DNA of 8,078 bases, from assembly GCA_944382025.1 (NCBI GenBank), contig CALWMQ010000196.1, positions 1 through 8,078 of the forward strand, in the 5' to 3' direction. The DNA is from an uncultured Clostridia bacterium (GTDB lineage: Bacteria; Bacillota; Clostridia; Oscillospirales; Acutalibacteraceae). Shown here in pieces: positions 1 through 5,339 of the stretch. Position numbers and translations under genes: made by a program. The notes under the pieces were generated by a model. It was not told the DNA's origin, did no database searches, and saw only the letters and a program-made list of their open reading frames with translations. Every line of letters begins with the position of its first letter. Position 1 is the stretch's first letter.

Positions 1-276
1 CATCTCCATGGCTTTTTTTGCCCTAGGCGTAAAATCCTCCGGGCTCAGCCGGGTGTGCTGCCCGCTGGACTCGCTTTCCACAATCTTCTGCTGGTAGGCG
101 GCGGCAGTCACGCCTTGCCCCCCCATCACCGATGCGGCTACGCCGGTCCCTTCCTGAAGCAGGCCCAGCACAATATGCTCGGTTCCGATATAGGTATGCC
201 CCAGTGCCTGAGCCGACTCAATGGCCAGGTTCAGGGCGGTATTGGCTTTCTCGGTAAATCCTTTGAATCGATACAT
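1..276 (-). CDS. clpC: ClpC, AAA+ unfoldase of the Clp protease (N-terminal 92 residues only)
   Basis: Cytosolic Hsp100/AAA+ unfoldase that feeds proteins, including arginine-phosphorylated ones, into ClpP. Only the start is in the window: the protein begins MYRFKGFTEKANTAL and continues with the GHTYIGTEHIVLGLLQEG signature of the first Clp_N repeat (about residues 1-52). The LSPEDFTPRAKKAME stretch near residue 78 opens the second repeat. The AAA modules lie beyond position 1. The ATG at 276 has an AAGGAGG ribosome binding site at 284-290. It is the last visible gene of ctsR-mcsA-mcsB-clpC and starts 35 nt after mcsB, so it is probably co-transcribed under CtsR control. Identification rests on direct recognition of the conserved N-domain and on gene order. 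Confidence 0.95.
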   Translation of the reverse strand, partial: MYRFKGFTEKANTALNLAIESAQALGHTYIGTEHIVLGLLQEGTGVAASVMGGQGVTAAAYQQKIVESESSGQHTRLSPEDFTPRAKKAMEM

Positions 277-311
277 GGTCAAACCTCCTTAAAAGTGAAG
301 GGGATTTTCTG

Positions 312-1349
312 TCATTGGGCCTTTCCGGTCTCTGCCAGCCGCTCACGGACAATCTTGGCCCGCAGAGCGTCCCGGGCCCCAGGTTCCAGGTCCTCGCCGG
401 CGGCAGCCAGCAGGGTAGCCGGCTGGGCGGCATTGATCAGGGCGCTGACCAGGTCAAGACCCACTCCAGGAAGCATATCCAGGGCCGCTCCCACCCGCAC
501 GTTGGAGATCAGCGCCATGAATTCGTCCCTAGTCAGCAGGCGAGCTGTCTGCAGGATTCCCAGAGACCGCCACACCCGGTCTTCAAAATGGGGGTTACGG
601 CACAGTTCTTCCCGTGCTGTCCGCTCCTGTCGGATAATCTGAGCGGCGATACCTTTCAGGTTCTCTATGGCCGCTTTCTCGGAAATTCCCAGCGTCACTT
701 GGTTGGACAGCTGGTAAATGGCCCCTTCCGGTTTCGAGCCTTCCCCATACAGACCGCGTATTGTCAGGCCCAGCTTTGCTACCGTATTGGCCAATTGCTG
801 GATGGCCCCGCTGTCCTGGAGGGCAGGCAGATGCAGCATGATAGAGGCCCGCATACCGGTTCCCAGATTGGTCGGGCATTGGGTCAGGTATCCCAGACGG
901 TCATCAAACGCGAATCGCAGCTGCCCATCCAAAAAACTGTCCAACTGGTCCGCTGTCTCATACGCTTCGTCCAGCTCCAGCCCGGGAACCATCGTCTGGA
1001 TCCGCAGATGGTCTTCCTCATTGATCATCAGGCTGACATCCTCATCGGCGGAAAGCAGCAAACCCGACCCCTCCTCGCACCGGGAAAATTCCGGGCTGAT
1101 CAGGTGGCGCTCAACCAGGGACAGCGCCTCCCGTTGGGGCAGATTGGCTACATCGATGTATCGCAGGGAAACCGGAGTGCCTTCTTTGGCGGCAGCTTTA
1201 CAGATACTGTCCACTACCTGGGCTTTTTGTTCCAGATTCATCTCCGCCGGGAAAGGGTACCGGTTCAAGTTCCTGGCCAGGCGCACCCGGGTGCTGATCA
1301 CCACATCCCCATCCCGGCCGCTTCTTTCATACCACTTATTGCTGTTCAT
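312..1349 (-). CDS. mcsB: McsB protein-arginine kinase
   Basis: ATP-dependent kinase that phosphorylates arginine side chains; targets include the wing of CtsR and damaged proteins, which are then degraded by ClpC-ClpP. The 345-residue product has the phosphagen-kinase-like hallmarks: STRVRLARN at 19-27, NEEDHLR at 110-116, CPTNLGT at 158-164 with the reactive Cys158, RGLYGEGS near 198-205 and NQVTLG at 216-221. The C-terminal RAKIVRERL resembles the segment of McsB that follows the kinase core. It is slightly shorter than the Bacillus protein (about 363). The ATG at 1349 was chosen because the protein then begins MNSNKWY as in the family and AAGGAGG (1359-1365) lies 9 nt upstream; an upstream in-frame start at 1409 lies deep inside mcsA. 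It overlaps the end of mcsA by 14 nt, suggesting translational coupling. Confidence 0.96.
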   Translation of the reverse strand: MNSNKWYERSGRDGDVVISTRVRLARNLNRYPFPAEMNLEQKAQVVDSICKAAAKEGTPVSLRYIDVANLPQREALSLVERHLISPEFSRCEEGSGLLLSADEDVSLMINEEDHLRIQTMVPGLELDEAYETADQLDSFLDGQLRFAFDDRLGYLTQCPTNLGTGMRASIMLHLPALQDSGAIQQLANTVAKLGLTIRGLYGEGSKPEGAIYQLSNQVTLGISEKAAIENLKGIAAQIIRQERTAREELCRNPHFEDRVWRSLGILQTARLLTRDEFMALISNVRVGAALDMLPGVGLDLVSALINAAQPATLLAAAGEDLEPGARDALRAKIVRERLAETGKAQ

Positions 1350-1845
1350 GAGGGGTCTCCTCCTTTTCCAATTCCTGTATACGATCACGCAGCTGGGCGC
1401 AGGCCTCATACTTCTGGTCAGCGATATTGGCCGCCAGCTGCCGGCGGAGTTCTTCCAGTTCCCGGTCCTTTTTCATCTTCTCTCCCGCACCGGCCGGCAC
1501 CTTGCCGGTATGCTGAGCTTTTCCGTGAATGCGCTGGATGGAAGGCAGCAACCGGTCATAAAAGGTGGTATAGCAATGAGGGCAGCCCGCCTTACCAGAT
1601 TGGGCGATATCGCTGAAACTTTTCCCGCACACCTCACAGCGCACTGTATCAGCTATGGCCCGGTCGCTAGGTTCGGCAAACAGCGCCCCCCAGAAATTTC
1701 CCAGGTCAAACCCCATCCCTTTCCACATACCTACCCCGTGCTTCTGGGCGCATTCCGCACACAAATGCATCTCGGTAGTCTTGCCGTTGACAGTCTTCTT
1801 TAAATGGGTAGTCGCTTGGTTCTTGCCGCAGCTTTCGCACAACAT
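1336..1845 (-). CDS. mcsA: McsA, zinc-binding activator of McsB
   Basis: Small adaptor/activator of the McsB arginine kinase. The 169-residue protein has four CxxC pairs, C3/C6, C29/C32, C70/C73 and C88/C91, forming two zinc-finger-like units. A charged C-terminal segment (about 128-162, with ELEELRRQLAANIADQKYE) matches the UVR coiled-coil motif that is typical of McsA. Length and domain order agree with the family. A purine-rich site (AGGAAAGGA, 1858-1866) lies 12-13 nt upstream of the ATG, a rather long spacing. It lies 47 nt after ctsR and overlaps mcsB by 14 nt, in the conserved operon order. Confidence 0.95.
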   Translation of the reverse strand: MLCESCGKNQATTHLKKTVNGKTTEMHLCAECAQKHGVGMWKGMGFDLGNFWGALFAEPSDRAIADTVRCEVCGKSFSDIAQSGKAGCPHCYTTFYDRLLPSIQRIHGKAQHTGKVPAGAGEKMKKDRELEELRRQLAANIADQKYEACAQLRDRIQELEKEETPHEQQ

Positions 1846-1892
1846 AAGTATCTATCATCCTTTCCTGATCTTTTGCGGGCATCCAGCTCCGC

Positions 1893-2351
1893 CTAGACAT
1901 TGACAGCCGTAAGCATCTGTTTCATTAAGGCCGCCCGGAGCTTATCTCGCTGATCCGCGGGGATTTGCCGGTAGGCCTGGTCGGTAAGCGCCGCCCCTAT
2001 GACCCGGGCGGTTTCCGGGCGCAGCAGTTTTTGGGAAACCAGGTTTTCCAGAATAGCCTGGGCCGCAGCGGGAACCAGCTCTTCGCCGATGGAGTTGACA
2101 ACATGCATCAGCGGCGGGAGATCCGGTTCCCATTTCACCCGCTGGATCCGTATATAGCCCCCTCCGCCCCGGCGGCTCTCCACGATATACCCCTGGGCGG
2201 GGGTAAAACGGGAGGTCAGCACATAGGTGATCTGGCTGGGGACACAACCCAGCTGTTCCGCCAGCACATTCCGCTGGAGTTCAGCCGTACCATCCCCCGT
2301 CTCCTCCATCCTATGTAGAATATAGGCGGTGATCGCGTCACTTATGCGCAT
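1893..2351 (-). CDS. ctsR: CtsR transcriptional repressor of class III heat-shock genes
   Basis: Dimeric winged-helix repressor of clp genes and of its own operon. The protein is 152 residues, the normal family size. The N-terminal helix-turn-helix (about 1-58: MRISDAITAYILHR, then LAEQLGCVPSQITYVL) is followed by the wing RGGGGYIRI at 61-69. In the Bacillus-type proteins the wing arginine is the McsB target and the glycines act in thermosensing. The C-terminal helical dimerisation domain covers the rest. The ATG at 2351 is preferred over the in-frame ATG at 2417 because CCTCCT (complement of AGGAGG, 2359-2364) sits 7 nt upstream, and because 2417 lies upstream of the promoter -10, inside the operator. 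First gene of the operon, with its own operator just upstream. Confidence 0.96.
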   Translation of the reverse strand: MRISDAITAYILHRMEETGDGTAELQRNVLAEQLGCVPSQITYVLTSRFTPAQGYIVESRRGGGGYIRIQRVKWEPDLPPLMHVVNSIGEELVPAAAQAILENLVSQKLLRPETARVIGAALTDQAYRQIPADQRDKLRAALMKQMLTAVNV

Positions 2352-2381
2352 AACTTGCCCTCCTTTCCCTATGATAGATAT

Positions 2382-2411
2382 AGTATACTCCTGATAGTCA
2401 GGGAAAGTCAA
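2382..2411 (-). promoter_or_regulatory. SigA-type promoter of the ctsR operon
   Basis: Read on the minus strand, TTGACT (2411-2406) as -35 and TATACT (2387-2382) as -10 are separated by 18 bp. The -10 ends about 30 nt before the ctsR ATG, so the leader would be short and contain the ribosome binding site. The -35 box lies inside the CtsR operator, so bound repressor would directly block RNA polymerase. A second TTGACT at 2417-2412 is too far from the -10 to serve well. Confidence 0.8.
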
Positions 2412-2428
2412 AGTCAATGAAAGTCAAA
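2396..2428. promoter_or_regulatory. Double CtsR operator (two tandem 16-bp units)
   Basis: The known CtsR site is a direct heptad repeat RGTCAAA-NAN-RGTCAAA. On the plus strand there are four heptads: AGTCAGG (2396-2402), AGTCAAA (2406-2412), AGTCAAT (2412-2418) and AGTCAAA (2422-2428). They form two units, each heptad-GAA-heptad, both with the 3-bp NAN spacer. The units AGTCAGGGAAAGTCAA and AGTCAATGAAAGTCAA abut exactly and differ at two bases. The second unit matches the consensus best (one mismatch). The site overlaps the promoter -35, which fits autoregulation of ctsR-mcsA-mcsB-clpC. Confidence 0.85.
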
Positions 2429-2571
2429 TTACAGCCGTATCCTTACATGACGGCAAATGGCCGGAAACTGGCATCCTATGGCTCCCGCAAGCTTTCATTT
2501 TCTCACTGTAACCGATCTTCAAAGCCGGCATAGTATGGAATGTACCCACTGAAAGGAGGCGGCAAGAAGAG

Positions 2572-2712
2572 ATGTGTCTGAGAAACCTGTTTGGCTGCGG
2601 TAATAGCTGCAGCTGGTTCCTGTTCATCATCGTTATTCTGCTCATTCTGTGCAATGACGATAACGATGGCTGTGGCTGCGCCACTCCCTATGACAACGGC
2701 TGCGGCTGCTGA
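2572..2712 (+). CDS. Cys/Gly-rich single-span mini-protein A (46 aa)
   Basis: Unrecognised 46-residue protein. It starts MCLRNLFG, has a hydrophobic stretch of about 12-14 residues (WFLFIIVILLIL, 15-26), then an acidic linker CNDDND, and ends in a Gly-Cys tail (GCGC twice). There are eight cysteines: 2, 9, 13, 27, 34, 36, 44 and 46. With Arg4 before and acids after the hydrophobic stretch, the tail would be predicted outside the membrane if it inserts. AAAGGAGG (2552-2559) lies 12 nt upstream of the ATG. That it is a real gene is supported by its paralogue at 2767-2904, which conserves the start, hydrophobic core and tail and has its own ribosome binding site. Function unknown; general layout recalls short hydrophobic/Cys-rich spore-associated proteins, which is only an analogy. 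Confidence 0.75.
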   Translation: MCLRNLFGCGNSCSWFLFIIVILLILCNDDNDGCGCATPYDNGCGC

Positions 2713-2766
2713 GCCCCCCAGTAAGCGTGATGTGACCTATCTAATTTTGAAAGGAGTTAACCCATT

Positions 2767-2904
2767 ATGTGTCTGAGAAATTTGTTCGGCGGCGATTGCT
2801 CCTGGTTGCTGTTCATCATTGTCATTCTGCTGATCCTGGATAACGATGATAATGGCTGCGGTTGTGGCAATAACTACAACAACGGCTGCGGTTGCGGCTG
2901 CTAA
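2767..2904 (+). CDS. Cys/Gly-rich single-span mini-protein B (45 aa), paralogue of A
   Basis: Unrecognised 45-residue protein, about three quarters identical to the mini-protein at 2572-2712. It shares MCLRNLFG, CSW, the core LFIIVILLIL, NDDN and the GCGC blocks. Differences sit in the N-terminal variable spot (GGD instead of GCGNS), at the residue after the core (Asp instead of Cys) and in an Asn-rich linker before the tail, which gains one extra GC pair. Seven cysteines: 2, 11, 31, 33, 41, 43 and 45. AAAGGAG (2750-2756) is 10 nt upstream of the ATG. It starts 54 nt after the first copy with no terminator visible between, so both are probably on one transcript. Tandem duplication with tail and linker divergence is the simplest reading. 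Function unknown. Confidence 0.75.
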   Translation: MCLRNLFGGDCSWLLFIIVILLILDNDDNGCGCGNNYNNGCGCGC

Positions 2905-2918
2905 GCCTATAAGGTATA

Positions 2919-2956
2919 GGAATGGCCGGTGCGGTATATACCGCACCGGCCATTCC
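2919..2956. repeat. Perfect 38-bp palindrome (left copy of a related pair)
   Basis: Arm GGAATGGCCGGTGCGGTAT (2919-2937) is followed immediately by its exact reverse complement (2938-2956). It lies 14 nt after the stop of the second mini-protein gene. No T-run follows on either strand, so it is not a standard intrinsic terminator, though the hairpin could stabilise or end a transcript. A diverged copy lies at 3253-3290 with the same arm length and centre. Confidence 0.9.
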
Positions 2957-3252
2957 CTAGCTTGAGGAAAAATAGGAAGTTACATACAACCGGGTGTTCC
3001 GGCAGAACGCCAAAACATCCCCCGCAACGGTAAAACTGCGCTTGGTTTGCGTAAATTTTTTACGTCCCGCAAAATGCGGCGAGGACTCCGCTCCTCGACC
3101 TCACCTCCCCTTGCGGTTTTCAAAGCCGTCGGGCGCCGCCCCGGCGGCTGTCGCTTTCGACTGCGGCGCCAACCCCTGCTCGCTGTTTCCAGCCCCGTGG
3201 ACGCTCCCAGGCGTTGCCTTTTAAAAAGGCTGGCAAAAATTTCCCGGACTAA
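2957..3252. other. Non-coding hairpin-rich segment between the two palindromes
   Basis: No convincing gene. Instead there are several inverted repeats: CGTAAA/TTTACG (3050-3055/3059-3064), CCGCA/TGCGG (3067-3071/3075-3079), CGAGGA/TCCTCG (3080-3085/3092-3097), and GGCGCCGC/GCGGCGCC (3132-3139/3163-3170) enclosing GTCG/CGAC (3150-3153/3158-3161). Near the right end GCCTTTT/AAAAGGC is also self-complementary. The first three hairpins are nearly contiguous. This could be a structured RNA, a MITE-like non-autonomous element together with its flanking palindromes, or simple GC-rich intergenic DNA. Strand of any transcript cannot be decided by eye. Confidence 0.5.
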
Positions 3253-3290
3253 GGAATAGCCGATACGGCATATGCCGTACCGGCTATTCC
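3253..3290. repeat. Near-perfect 38-bp palindrome (right copy of a related pair)
   Basis: Arm GGAATAGCCGATACGGCAT (3253-3271) abuts ATGCCGTACCGGCTATTCC (3272-3290). Only one of 19 pairs is imperfect (A facing C). One further pair (3252/3291) extends it to 40 bp. Compared with the copy at 2919-2956, four arm positions differ, all transitions, and three of the four are compensated in the opposite arm. No T-run follows. Confidence 0.88.
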
Positions 3291-3478
3291 TATCAATGCG
3301 CTTCCACCCAGCGGATCCCAAAGGCCCTAAAACCAGATACGGGTATTTTCCTTGCGTTCATATGGGTTCTGTTGGTATAGATGGCTTTGAGCGCTTTGCT
3401 TACCCTCGCTGGCGTCCCCTTTTTCAGTTGGAAGTCCCACTGTGATTACCGTTTGGTTTTTCCTAGGAAATACAGGTC
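3291..3478. other. Intergenic stretch without recognisable content
   Basis: Between the right palindrome and the promoter of the DUF1848 gene no gene with a ribosome binding site, RNA, repeat or strong hairpin was found. Short open frames here lack coding character. Confidence 0.5.
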
Positions 3479-3507
3479 CTGACAAATATAGGCGGATGTG
3501 ATAAAAT
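3479..3507 (+). promoter_or_regulatory. SigA-type promoter with extended -10 for the DUF1848 gene
   Basis: CTGACA (3479-3484), 17-bp spacer, TAAAAT (3502-3507), with TGA directly before the -10 giving an extended TGn element. Expected transcription start is near 3514, which makes the in-frame ATG at 3514 unlikely as translation start and supports the start at about 3571. Confidence 0.75.
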
Positions 3508-3570
3508 ATAACCATGTCCGCCCCTGCAGCCATCTTGGGACAAAAGAAGCATCCGGGAAGGAAGAAAATG

Positions 3571-4494
3571 ATGATTGTCAGTGTCAGCCGCCGTACCGAC
3601 ATTCCGGCCTTGTATACCCCCTGGCTGATGAACCGCCTCCGGGAGGGATTTGTGCTGGTTCCCAATCCACGGAACCCCCACAAACTCAGCCGCATCCAGC
3701 TGAACCCAGATACAGTAGACTGCATGGCTTTCTGGAGTAAAAATCCCTCTCCCATGCTGGCGCACCTTCAAGAATTAGAAGATTGGGGGGTACCTTTTTA
3801 CTTTACCTTTACCCTAACCCCTTACGGTCCGGAACTGGAACCCAGGATCCCTTCAAAAAAACAATTGCTGGATACCTTCCGGCAATTAAGCGACGCTTTG
3901 GGTCCGGAGCGGGTTGACTGGCGGTATGATCCCATCATTGTGGACCCGGATCATCCTCTATCCTACCATCTGGAACGGTTCGCGGAATATTGTGCTGCCC
4001 TGGCCCCCTGCACTTCCCGCTGCATCCTCAGCTTTGTGGATGACTACACCTATTTACCGCGGCGGTTTTCTCCCATGCAGCCGTTCCAGATCCGGGAAAT
4101 CGCCGCCGGATTTTCCCGCATAGCGGCACCCTATGGCCTTCCTCTTTTCACCTGCTGTGAGGAGGCGGATCTGTCTTCCTTCGGCATCCGGCACGGCGCG
4201 TGTATCGATCCTTTGAAAATTCAGCGGCTGCTGGGAAGCCCCATCCCTTTCCGGAAAGATCCTGGACAGCGGGAACACTGCGGCTGTATCCCCAGTGTGG
4301 ACATCGGCACCTATGACACCTGTACCGCCGGATGCGCCTATTGCTACGCCACCCATCGGATACAGACCGCCTTGGTAAGGGCAGGGGCACATAATCCCGC
4401 CTCTCCTCTGCTGACAGGCTGGCCGGAGGAGGGGCAGGAGATTACGGAACGCTCAATGCCCTCCCTGGTTTACAGGCAGCTCCGCTTTGACTAA
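3571..4494 (+). CDS. DUF1848 family protein with C-terminal CxxxCxxC cluster
   Basis: Protein of 307 residues, full family length, biochemical role not established. It opens with the family signature MIVSVSRRTDIPALY and continues with NPRNPHKLSRI (32-42), VDCMAFWSKNP (49-59) and WRYDPI (117-122). Near the C-terminus comes CGC (237-239) and then CTAGCAYCYA (251-260), which gives a Cx3Cx2C pattern (C251, C255, C258) like the 4Fe-4S ligand set of radical SAM enzymes, here unusually close to the C-terminus. No membrane segment, so probably cytosolic. ATG at 3571 is chosen because it gives the family start and AAGGA (3558-3562) lies 8 nt upstream; the ATG one codon earlier at 3568 is equally possible. 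Own promoter upstream. Its last 53 bp overlap the convergent DNA glycosylase gene. Confidence 0.88.
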   Translation: MIVSVSRRTDIPALYTPWLMNRLREGFVLVPNPRNPHKLSRIQLNPDTVDCMAFWSKNPSPMLAHLQELEDWGVPFYFTFTLTPYGPELEPRIPSKKQLLDTFRQLSDALGPERVDWRYDPIIVDPDHPLSYHLERFAEYCAALAPCTSRCILSFVDDYTYLPRRFSPMQPFQIREIAAGFSRIAAPYGLPLFTCCEEADLSSFGIRHGACIDPLKIQRLLGSPIPFRKDPGQREHCGCIPSVDIGTYDTCTAGCAYCYATHRIQTALVRAGAHNPASPLLTGWPEEGQEITERSMPSLVYRQLRFD

Positions 4495-5176
4495 CACGTT
4501 TCATCCGCCGCAATTTCTCTTTGGTCTGCCCATCCACACTGCGGGATTCGATGATTTTCTGTATCGCCTTGTTGAAGGTGAAATCCCCCAGGTGGTTATC
4601 CCGTAAAAAAGGCTCCGTGTACTCCGGCAGCTTCACATAACAGATGGAAATCGCCCAGGCAACTGCCATCCGGGCATAGTAGCCGGGATGTTCTACCCTC
4701 TCCAGCAAAGGCAGTACCTGTCGTATATGGGATGCGTTGGTATAGTACATCAGCAGCATCACCACGCCAAACCGAACGATAAATTCCTCCTTGTCCAACA
4801 GGCACGGCTGCAAAAAGCGCCACATAGCTTCCGGGTATTCCCTGGCGCGTTTCAGGCCGCTGCAAAAGCTGTCGCATACCGACCAGTTATGAATTTTCGG
4901 TAGGAAATCGGTAATTTCCGTCAGCCATTCCTCCAGAGGGGCCGGGGCATAGCCAATGACCATCCCCTGAAGCATCACCTCCTCGAAGGAGGCATCTGAT
5001 GCCTGCCGAAGATAGGCACGCCAATCTTCCTTGGCCAGCTGCCTGGCCAGTTTTCTCAGGGCCGGCAGGCGGACTCCCAGCACATTGTCTACTCCGGGAA
5101 GCAGGCCGCTGGAAAAAGATTGAAATCCAGGGTCCGCCAGCTCCTCCAAACGGCTGCGAATCGCTGTATTGTCCAT
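4442..5176 (-). CDS. AlkD-like DNA alkylation repair protein (HEAT-repeat DNA glycosylase)
   Basis: A 244-residue all-helical protein of the DNA alkylation repair family (PF08713, COG4912). Studied members excise N3- and N7-alkylated purines such as 7-methylguanine without base flipping. Visible landmarks are GVRLPALRKLARQLAKEDW (34-52), IHNWSVCDSF (95-104) with W98 and D102, and YYARMAVAWAISICYVK (166-182) with W174. These correspond in place to the aromatic and Asp residues of the AlkD active cleft; the exact correspondence is inferred from motif position. Start ATG at 5176 has AGGAG (5183-5187) 6 nt upstream; an in-frame ATG at 5269 would add 31 residues outside the family and run into the upstream terminator. 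The last about 18 residues (from RVSQSG) lie in the overlap with the convergent DUF1848 gene and look non-conserved. Confidence 0.88.
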   Translation of the reverse strand: MDNTAIRSRLEELADPGFQSFSSGLLPGVDNVLGVRLPALRKLARQLAKEDWRAYLRQASDASFEEVMLQGMVIGYAPAPLEEWLTEITDFLPKIHNWSVCDSFCSGLKRAREYPEAMWRFLQPCLLDKEEFIVRFGVVMLLMYYTNASHIRQVLPLLERVEHPGYYARMAVAWAISICYVKLPEYTEPFLRDNHLGDFTFNKAIQKIIESRSVDGQTKEKLRRMKRVSQSGAACKPGRALSVP

Positions 5177-5242
5177 TTCAGTCTCCTTTCTCCCGCAAAA
5201 AACCGGGATCACGTTGTAGGCTGTAAAACACCTATATGCAGG

Positions 5243-5282
5243 AAAAGGCGAATGGCTGTCATCAGACAACAGCCTCCGCCTT
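5243..5282 (-). terminator. Intrinsic terminator after the PF06541 gene
   Basis: On the minus strand a two-part stem, AAGGCG/CGCCTT (5282-5277 with 5250-5245) enclosing GGCTGT/ACAGCC (5274-5269 with 5259-5254), is followed by TTTT (5246-5243). It lies about 60 nt after the stop at 5340 and upstream of the glycosylase start at 5176, so it would separate the two units. Confidence 0.65.
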
Positions 5283-5339
5283 CATAAACAGCAAACCGCG
5301 GCAACGCTTCCCGTACCATCCTTTTCCGCGGGCAGCGGC

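Noticed and set aside
315..1803. Long plus-strand open frames (433 and 361 codons) opposite mcsB and mcsA
   Set aside because: They are antisense frames of well-identified conserved genes, with no family resemblance; GC-rich coding DNA often leaves such open frames.
2572..2904. Mini-proteins as RiPP/bacteriocin precursors or lipoproteins
   Set aside because: No modification enzyme, protease or transporter nearby, no double-Gly leader, and the Cys after the hydrophobic core is in a poor lipobox context and absent from the second copy.
2591..2946. Open frames in other frames/strand over the mini-protein genes
   Set aside because: They are frame shadows of the repeated Gly-Cys and hydrophobic codons; the chosen frames have ribosome binding sites and paralogue conservation.
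2919..2956. Palindrome as an intrinsic terminator of the mini-protein transcript
   Set aside because: The stem is very stable but no T-run follows on either strand; kept as a repeat only.
2980..3321. 113-codon minus-strand open frame through the palindrome-bounded element
   Set aside because: Highly basic, low-complexity composition, crosses a palindrome, and has no recognisable domain; more likely chance reading through structured non-coding DNA.
3514..3570. Upstream ATG start for the DUF1848 protein
   Set aside because: It coincides with the predicted transcription start, lacks a ribosome binding site, and adds residues outside the family.
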